Assembly: GCA_015711725.1 (NCBI GenBank)
Contig: MU158466.1
Span: forward strand, 4,328 to 49,334
Length of the DNA stretch: 45,007 nucleotides
From: Candidatus Geothermincola primus
Lineage (GTDB): Bacteria; Actinomycetota; Geothermincolia; Geothermincolales; Geothermincolaceae
Direction of reading: 5' to 3'
Shown here in pieces: positions 38,400-45,007 of the stretch. The notes beneath the pieces were generated by a model, which saw only the letters and a program-made list of their open reading frames with translations, did no database searches and was not told the origin of the DNA. The translations under genes and the position numbers were made by a program. The stretch's first letter is position 1. Every line of letters begins with the position of its first letter.

Positions 38400-41114
38400 A
38401 TGTCGTTCTTACTGAATAGAAAAGTTCAGACGGCGGTAAATATAGTGGTCATACTTCTGGTGTTGGGCTTTCTGGTGGCGGGGGCGGTGATCGCCCTGCC
38501 CTCCCGCAGCCCTTTGGGCTCCATGATCGGGAAGATGGCCAGCAACTCCGACCTTCTCTCCGCCATGATGGCGAGCACCAGCCCTAAGGCGGTGGCGCAG
38601 GCCATCAACGAAAACCCAGGATTTCTTCGTGATTTGCTTCAAGCCATGGCGGAACAGGGGACGGTGCAGGTGCTGGCGGAGGCTATAAACCAAAACCCCA
38701 CCATGCTGCTGGAGACCTCCAGGTACCTGGACGCGGCGGCTATCGCCGGGCCCATCAACGAGCACGCCGACCTGCTTATCGAATTGGTGAAAGCTCTGGA
38801 CACCCAAGTGGTGGTTGATGCTGTAAACCAGAACGGCAGGTTCCTGGCTGAACTTTTGAGACACCTTGACGCCCAGGCTCTCTCCAAGGGTATCAATGAA
38901 AACGCCCTCTTCCTTACCAATTTAATCTCCTACCTGGACCCCCAAGTGGTGGCGGAGGTGGTGAACCACAATGGTCCCTTCCTCTCCGACTTGATGGGCA
39001 GGCTGGACCCCGCTTCCTCGGCGCTCGTGATCAACCTGAATGCCCCCTTCTTCTCCGCGCTGGTGGGATACCTGGACCCCGCGGTGATCGCCGGGGTTAT
39101 CAACAACAACGAGCCCTTCCTTACAGCGTCCATGAGCTATATAGACCCCGCGGTGATCGCCCAGGCTATTAACGCCAATGGGCCCTTCCTCTCCCGGATG
39201 ATGGGTTATCTCAACCCCGCGGTGCTGGCTAACGCCCTAAACCGTAATGCGGACATGGTGGTGACTATGACCACCTTAATAGACCAAGGACTGATTATCA
39301 GGATCATCAACCAAAGCAGCCTTATCGGAGCCTCCATGGATTACATGAACCCTCAGGCGGTAGCCGGGGCCCTCAACGCCTCCACCGCCTTCATCAACCA
39401 GTTGGTAAGTCTTCTGGATGAGAATCTAATAAAGGAGCTCATAGATTCCAGCATGGCGCGAGCTCAGGAGATCTCCGAGAAGCTAGACCCCCAATTCATG
39501 GGAGGGCTCATGAGCAACCAGGCTATGCTCTCCCGCATCATGGCGGCACTGAACAACCCGACGGATTTGGCTAAGCTAGCCGTCATCCTCAACTCCCCCG
39601 AGGCAAAGAGCTTCGTGGAGCAGGTCATCGCCAACTTAGATGAGAACGCCGGGTACGGCATGGGAGCGGGATTGAACCCCGACTTTTTACGGACGCTTTT
39701 GGACCACCTGGATGGGGAGAAGTTGGCTCAGGCTCTCAACGCTCATCCCAATTTCCTGGCGCAGCTACTGGTTAACCTCAACGGAGCCACCGGAAGAGCT
39801 ATGGCTGAAGGGACAAATCTCAACGCCAACAACTTCCTCGGGCGCCTAATCGCACGTCTAGAACCGGCGGTGGTGGCTTATCTGGTCAACCACAACGCCG
39901 ATTTTATCGCCGCGGTGGTGAAGAACACTACTACAAACACCGCTGCACAGGTGGCAGAGGGCATCAATGCCAACGTGGCGGCTCATCCTGGAGGAGGCGA
40001 CCTCCTCTCGGTGGTAATAGCCAACATCACTCCTGAGGTGGCCACCACTTTGGCTCAAGCTTTAAACGAGAATGTGGCGCCGGGAGGAATTTATAACAAT
40101 CAGAACCTGTTGCTTGGACTGCTTCCCAACATGAATGGCGCCTCCGGGGCGAGGATAGGCTTGGGCTTGAGCGACAACCCCGATTTCTTAAAGACCCTTA
40201 TTCAGAACATCTCTGCGGACACCGCCACCGCCCTAGCGGACGCCATCAATCTGGACTGCGCCGAGTACGATCCGGCAAATCCCGCCACCAAGGAAAATGT
40301 GCTCCTGATCGGGTTACTGAGCACCTTGAAGCCCAGCGTGGCTATCGCTTCCGCACAAGGTATGAACGACAACGTTGCCCTAGTGGCGGCGGTGATAAAC
40401 AACCTTTCCACGGATACAGCGGTTAAAGTGGCTCTGGTATTAAATGCACTGCCGGTGGGCCCTGCGGGCAATCCCTTCATAAACGGGTTGATGGGCGCGC
40501 TGGACGCCAATACCGCAGCGGTAATCGCTCAGGGCATGAACAACAAACCGGAGCTGGCTGACGCCATGATCAAAGAGCTAAACGACGGCCCCGGCTTGGC
40601 TATGATAGCTAACGCGATCAATAATAATTCCGCCTTCCTGGCGGGATTGATCTCCAATTTAAACGGTGGGGTGATTGCCGGCGCCCTCAATGGGGAATAC
40701 GCCATGCGCTCCCCTCAGATTCCTTCCCTACTGGAAAGAATTATGCCCCAGATGAATGGGGCTGATCTAGCTAAGACCCTAAACGACTACGGGCACGATT
40801 TCCTCCTGGGGCTCATCTCTAATCTGGATGGAGCTGTGGTGGCTCAAGGCATGAATAACCTCACTGATGCGGGAAAGACCAAGGTGGCGCAGCTCATCGC
40901 CTACATGGATCCCTACCTCATCGCGGACTTGGTGAACCAAACCGCCACTGGTGCCTATATCACTGGGCAACTCTGGGTAAAGGCATACGCCTATCGCTCC
41001 AATCTTGGGCTTCCCGCTCCCCTGGTCTTCAAGATCAGGAAAGATAATTTGGGGGTAGCCGCAAGGGTGCAGTATGACCCGCCACCAAGACCCCCTTGGC
41101 CTTTCTGGTGGTAA
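38400..41114 (+). CDS. Membrane-anchored ~23-aa-repeat protein, paralogue 3
   Basis: N-terminal TM (VQTAVNIVVILLVLGFLVAGAVIALP) and repeats such as LDPAVIAGVINNNEPFLTASMSY / IDPAVIAQAINANGPFLSRMMGY; 21 bp after paralogue 2. Confidence 0.93.
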   Translation: MSFLLNRKVQTAVNIVVILLVLGFLVAGAVIALPSRSPLGSMIGKMASNSDLLSAMMASTSPKAVAQAINENPGFLRDLLQAMAEQGTVQVLAEAINQNPTMLLETSRYLDAAAIAGPINEHADLLIELVKALDTQVVVDAVNQNGRFLAELLRHLDAQALSKGINENALFLTNLISYLDPQVVAEVVNHNGPFLSDLMGRLDPASSALVINLNAPFFSALVGYLDPAVIAGVINNNEPFLTASMSYIDPAVIAQAINANGPFLSRMMGYLNPAVLANALNRNADMVVTMTTLIDQGLIIRIINQSSLIGASMDYMNPQAVAGALNASTAFINQLVSLLDENLIKELIDSSMARAQEISEKLDPQFMGGLMSNQAMLSRIMAALNNPTDLAKLAVILNSPEAKSFVEQVIANLDENAGYGMGAGLNPDFLRTLLDHLDGEKLAQALNAHPNFLAQLLVNLNGATGRAMAEGTNLNANNFLGRLIARLEPAVVAYLVNHNADFIAAVVKNTTTNTAAQVAEGINANVAAHPGGGDLLSVVIANITPEVATTLAQALNENVAPGGIYNNQNLLLGLLPNMNGASGARIGLGLSDNPDFLKTLIQNISADTATALADAINLDCAEYDPANPATKENVLLIGLLSTLKPSVAIASAQGMNDNVALVAAVINNLSTDTAVKVALVLNALPVGPAGNPFINGLMGALDANTAAVIAQGMNNKPELADAMIKELNDGPGLAMIANAINNNSAFLAGLISNLNGGVIAGALNGEYAMRSPQIPSLLERIMPQMNGADLAKTLNDYGHDFLLGLISNLDGAVVAQGMNNLTDAGKTKVAQLIAYMDPYLIADLVNQTATGAYITGQLWVKAYAYRSNLGLPAPLVFKIRKDNLGVAARVQYDPPPRPPWPFWW

Positions 41115-41217
41115 GAATAAAAAATAGGTTAACTAATAAAATCAATAAAATTTTGTGAATGTCTACCATATTTGATGTTTCTTCAAAGCTCCGCCTAAAT
41201 TTTGTGAGTTGCTTAAG

Positions 41218-41296
41218 AAGAGGCTAAGAATCTATTTTCTTCAGAAGAAAGTGAGTTACCGAAAAGAGGCTGAAAATCTATTTTCTTCAGAAGAAA
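41218..41296. repeat. Two near-identical 33-bp direct repeats, each ending in a TTTCTTC-A-GAAGAAA palindrome
   Basis: aagaggctaagaatctattttcttcagaagaaa (41218-41250) and aagaggctgaaaatctattttcttcagaagaaa (41264-41296); 46-bp period. Confidence 0.85.
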
Positions 41297-41626
41297 TAAA
41301 TATTATTATCAATAAAATATTAAATCGTTCTCAATATCGTTCTCAATATTGACATCATATTTTTACTTGATGTTAGTGGTTTAACACTCTTCTTTAGGGG
41401 TAAAAATTGGGGTTGGTCTTCGTGGGGCATAATTGATCCCCATGACTCATTTTTGGTGCAAGACCTTTAGGGTTGGCTTAACAAGCTATCCGTAAGGCGT
41501 ACAATGACCCGAGATAATGATTCGAAATATTGACAAAAGTGGGACAAACCTTTAATATCCACTTATATTTATTTAGCAAAGCTAAATTATTTCTTCAGTC
41601 ATTTTAAAAGCTGGAACGGTGAGGAG

Positions 41627-42616
41627 ATGACGAACGGATACGCTGTCGAGGTAGACGGGTTAATGAAGAAGTTCGGTGACCTGGTGGCAGTGGACCAGGT
41701 CTCCTTCCAGGTAAAGAAAGGTGAAATATTCGGATTTCTCGGCCCCAACGGCGCGGGAAAGACCACCACTATCAACATGCTCTGCACCCTGCTCAAGCCA
41801 ACCGCGGGATCGGCGAGGGTCAATGGTTACGACGTGCTCACCCAGAAGAACGAGGTGCGGGAGTCCATCGGCATGGTTTTCCAGGATCCCAGCCTGGACG
41901 ACCGGCTTACCGCCAGGGAGAACCTGGAATTCCATGCAGTCATCTACCGAGTGCACTCCTCGGAAAAAGAAAAACGCATGCGGGAGGTCCTTGAGATGGT
42001 AGACTTGATGGACCGCGCCGATGACCTGGTGATGACCTATTCCGGGGGCATGAAGAGGAGATTGGAGATCGCCCGGGGCTTGCTCCACTATCCACATGTG
42101 CTCTTCCTCGATGAGCCTACCATCGGGCTGGACCCTCAGACCAGGAAGTATATCTGGGACTACATTCAGGGGTTGAAGGAGAGGGAGGATATCACCATCT
42201 TTCTTACCACCCACTACATGGAGGAAGCAGAGCATTGTGATCGCATCGCCATCATCGACTACGGGAAGATCATCGCCTTGGACACCTCGGAGGGACTTAA
42301 AAACATGGTGGGGGGGGATGTGATCAGGCTCAAGACCGATGACGACGCTAGAGCCGAGGAGGAGCTCAAGGAACGATACCAAGTAAACATACTGGAGGAC
42401 CGCGATTGCCTCTGCTTCGAGGTGGACAAGGGAGACGAGTTCATACCTCGGCTTATCCGGGAACTTAAGGTGCACATCCAGTCCATCAGCCTGCACCGTC
42501 CCACTCTAGACGATGTCTTTCTGAAACTTACCGGAAGGGAAATTCGGGAAGAGGAGGCGGACGAGTTGGCAGGTATGCGGGCCTTCGCGCGCATGCGCCC
42601 TCCTTTCGGGCGTTAA
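41627..42616 (+). CDS. ABC transporter ATP-binding protein (DrrA-like)
   Basis: Walker A GPNGAGKTTT, signature YSGGMKRRLEIARGL, Walker B VLFLDEPTIGLDP, H-loop TTHYMEEAEHCDRIAII. Confidence 0.96.
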   Translation: MTNGYAVEVDGLMKKFGDLVAVDQVSFQVKKGEIFGFLGPNGAGKTTTINMLCTLLKPTAGSARVNGYDVLTQKNEVRESIGMVFQDPSLDDRLTARENLEFHAVIYRVHSSEKEKRMREVLEMVDLMDRADDLVMTYSGGMKRRLEIARGLLHYPHVLFLDEPTIGLDPQTRKYIWDYIQGLKEREDITIFLTTHYMEEAEHCDRIAIIDYGKIIALDTSEGLKNMVGGDVIRLKTDDDARAEEELKERYQVNILEDRDCLCFEVDKGDEFIPRLIRELKVHIQSISLHRPTLDDVFLKLTGREIREEEADELAGMRAFARMRPPFGR

Positions 42617-42697
42617 CGGTACATTCTCGCTTATAAAGAATTGTAAGATGGAAGATATGAAGGAATAAAAGAATAAAAGGGCAGGAATAAAAGGAGA

Positions 42698-43711
42698 TTG
42701 ACGGGAAGAGAAGTTATGAGCGCGCAGAAAGAGGAAGCCATTGACATGGTAAGTACCGGTGCTCCGGTAAGGACAAAATACAGGACCAACCTCCACAGAG
42801 GCTTGACCGGCATATACGTTATCTGGTCCCGGGAGGTGAAGCGTTTCTGGAGAGATACCCCACGCCGTATAGGAGCCTTTGTCCAGCCCATCATCTACTT
42901 GGCTCTGCTGGGGGTGGGGATGCAGAGCGCCTTCAAGGTCTTCGGCGCTGGATCCACCAAGTACGTTGTCTTTATGTTTCCTGGAATTCTGGGCATGACC
43001 GTGCTCTTCACCGCGGTATTTTCCGCCATCTCCATAGTTTGGGATCGTGAGTTCGGTTTTCTAAAAGAGGTGCTGGTCTCCCCAGTTCCCCGCTCCAGCG
43101 TAGCTCTGGGAAAGATCGTGGGAGGAGCCACTACCGCTCTTATCCAGGCATTAATCTTCATGGTTCTCGCCTTCTTCCCTTGGTTCCTGGGGTTCAGCCT
43201 CTCCACCTTTTATAAGGTTCTGGCCCTCGTCCCCGTGCTGGTGGTCCTCGCTCTGGGATTGACCTCCTTGGGTGTGGCCATCGCAGCCCGCATGCGTTCT
43301 TTCGAGGGGTTTCCCATAGTTATGAACTTCATCCTTATGCCCCTCTTCTTCCTCTCCGGCGCTTTCTTCCCCCTGCAGGGCTTGCCCGGCTGGATGACTT
43401 TCCTCACTAGGATCGACCCGCTCACCTATGGGGTAGACGCCTTGAGGGGGATTGCCCTGAGGGGAATTGACATAACTGCCGGCATGACCTCCCAGCTTTC
43501 CAACCTGGCTCCCATCCTACAGGACCCCGACATTATCAACATCGTAAGAACCAGATACAGCCATATCGATTTCTCCGGGCTCTCCTCCATGACCCAGCAG
43601 ACCGCTCTTCAGATCCAGAGATTCCCGATCTGGCTGGATGTTCTGGTGATGCTCGGCTTTGGGATCATAATGGTGCTCATAGCCGTGTGGCAATTCAGCA
43701 GACAGGAATAA
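42698..43711 (+). CDS. ABC-2 type transporter permease (DrrB-like)
   Basis: About six TM segments; WDREFGFLKEVLVSPVPRSSVALGKIVGGATTALIQ; FFLSGAFFPLQGLPGWMTFLTRIDPLTYGVDALRGI. Confidence 0.94.
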   Translation: MTGREVMSAQKEEAIDMVSTGAPVRTKYRTNLHRGLTGIYVIWSREVKRFWRDTPRRIGAFVQPIIYLALLGVGMQSAFKVFGAGSTKYVVFMFPGILGMTVLFTAVFSAISIVWDREFGFLKEVLVSPVPRSSVALGKIVGGATTALIQALIFMVLAFFPWFLGFSLSTFYKVLALVPVLVVLALGLTSLGVAIAARMRSFEGFPIVMNFILMPLFFLSGAFFPLQGLPGWMTFLTRIDPLTYGVDALRGIALRGIDITAGMTSQLSNLAPILQDPDIINIVRTRYSHIDFSGLSSMTQQTALQIQRFPIWLDVLVMLGFGIIMVLIAVWQFSRQE

Positions 43712-44179
43712 AGCTATAAAGCGCATTTTAATCTATCCATAATCTATCCAAGGCGGCGGTATTTTATCACATCTCCCCAACCACGTCTTTGGAAACGAAT
43801 TCTCGCCCTTGTTAGTGGGATTTCTCGTGAACCTCGCTCTTTTACCCGCCTCTTTTAGAAAAATATAATCGCGGTCATCGCGGTGGGTTCACCCACATCG
43901 CTTTCGCCGGAATAGTTGTCGATATGATAAAAGTTCCGATATAAACCTGCTTTGCCCTTGCCCATTGATCGGTCGCTTTCGGGCAAGAGGCGAGTAGCCA
44001 CAAAAAACACCGCGGACATAACCATCAGAGGGCTTTTGCCCTTTTTACCAGCAAGAACGTTTATCTGTCGCTCCGGGGGTATAAAATATAACCGGATAGG
44101 CTTGAAGGTGTAGTGGCGAAATAAACTATAAGCCAGAGAAATTGTTCGCATATTGTTCGTGAAGGTGAGTGGAATATCC

Positions 44180-44890
44180 ATGGCCCTGAAAAAAGGTGAA
44201 AGGGTTATCCGGTTGATGATCGTTGACGATCACGACCTCGTTCGCGTGGGATTACGGGGCTTCTTCCAGGACCAGGAGGATATAGTCTTGGTGGGAGAAG
44301 CGGAAAACGGTCGGGATGCACTTGAGAAAGCACGGGAGCTCCAACCAGACGTGATTTTGGTGGATGTGAAGTTACCTGATATGAGCGGAATCGAGGTAGT
44401 GAAAGAAATCAAGGAGAGCGAAAAGGGAGCCGTGATAGAGGCACTCATGCTCACCGTCTACGACGATCTAGATCTCGCTCTCCAGGCCATCAAAATGGGT
44501 GCGATAGGCTACATCCTCAAGGATTGCGATAAGGAAGAGCTCTTGAACGCGGTGAGAAGAGCCAGTCGAGGGGAGCCCCAGCTATCCCCGGACATATCAT
44601 TAAAGATACTGGGGCTGCTTCGGTCCGGACGTGAGGAGCGTTTACTGGAGCAGGTGAGAGATAGATTGGTGAAAGATGGGCTACGTGAGCAAGAGCCTCC
44701 CAGTCTCACCGAGCGAGAAAAGGAAGTGTTGCAACTCTTAGCCCAGGGGCAAAGCAATAAAGCAATAGCCGAGAAATTGTTTATCAGCGTTTCCACGGTT
44801 AAGGTGCACACCAGGAATATCTACCGCAAGTTGGGAACCAAAGACCGCTCCAGCGCTGTATTGCTGGCGTTGAGAAAGGGATGGGTCTGA
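44180..44890 (+). CDS. NarL/FixJ-family response regulator (REC + LuxR-type HTH)
   Basis: RLMIVDDHDLVRVGLRGFF, DVILVDVKLPDMSGIEVVKEI, YILKD, SLTEREKEVLQLLAQGQSNKAIAEKLFISVSTVKVHTRNIYRKLGTKDRSSAVLLAL. ATG at 44180 preferred over the upstream GTG at 44153. Confidence 0.95.
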   Translation: MALKKGERVIRLMIVDDHDLVRVGLRGFFQDQEDIVLVGEAENGRDALEKARELQPDVILVDVKLPDMSGIEVVKEIKESEKGAVIEALMLTVYDDLDLALQAIKMGAIGYILKDCDKEELLNAVRRASRGEPQLSPDISLKILGLLRSGREERLLEQVRDRLVKDGLREQEPPSLTEREKEVLQLLAQGQSNKAIAEKLFISVSTVKVHTRNIYRKLGTKDRSSAVLLALRKGWV

Positions 44891-44933
44891 AAAAGAACCT
44901 GGAAAAGCATTGCAAGTGATCAAATATATGTTT

Positions 44934-45007
44934 GCTCTATCTTTTCGCATATCCCGCTCATATCATACCAACACATAATCGCTCTATCTTTTCGCATATC
45001 CCGCTCA
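44934..45007. repeat. 27-bp direct repeat (2 copies, 20-bp spacer), truncated by the window end
   Basis: gctctatcttttcgcatatcccgctca at 44934-44960 and 44981-45007. Confidence 0.85.

Noticed and set aside
41660-42496. 278-aa minus-strand ORF antisense to the ABC ATPase
   Set aside because: Shadow ORF of a strongly conserved plus-strand gene; its translation shows no family motifs.
43855-44181. 108-aa minus-strand ORF between the ABC permease and the response regulator
   Set aside because: No motif or RBS support; likely fortuitous.
44934-45007. CRISPR array at the window end
   Set aside because: Only two copies visible, 20-bp spacer, low-complexity AT-rich context; insufficient to call.

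Overview
GC-moderate bacterial chromosomal window, read by eye with the supplied ORF track. Taxon is not determined; gene content suggests a deep-branching actinobacterium-like lineage, as inference only. Left to right: (1) a decayed IS256/Mutator-type transposase (1-1137, minus). (2) A dense cofactor block on the plus strand: folE, folP, a membrane-anchored tandem cyclophilin-like protein, folB, folK, a Rossmann/DUF2520 protein, panC, panD, nadA, nadB, nadC. (3) A convergent intergenic region with a perfect 77-bp tandem repeat (about 3.8 copies), each copy carrying an RBS-like sequence and a self-contained micro-ORF (MAIKSIVSDKKEFKAKP*). (4) coaX (minus). (5) A complete V/A-type ATPase operon H-I-K-E-C-F-A-B-D behind a near-consensus sigma70-type promoter. 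(6) A secreted YCF48/BNR-like repeat protein with IPT/TIG domains and a Cys-Gly-rich C-terminal sorting-like tail, followed by a strong terminator. (7) lgt and murA. (8) A secreted S8 subtilase with four ~100-aa 'WYLAEGTT...ERAMYW' repeats. (9) The most unusual locus: three consecutive ~900-aa paralogues (32970-41114), each with one N-terminal membrane anchor followed by roughly 30 degenerate 23-26-aa repeats (consensus LDPxVIAxAINANPxFLxxLLxY) and a short Pro/Trp-rich C-terminus. (10) An ABC ATPase/permease pair, a NarL/LuxR-type response regulator, and a 27-bp direct repeat cut by the window end. The three-gene solenoid array and the repeated micro-ORFs are the best candidates for something undescribed.
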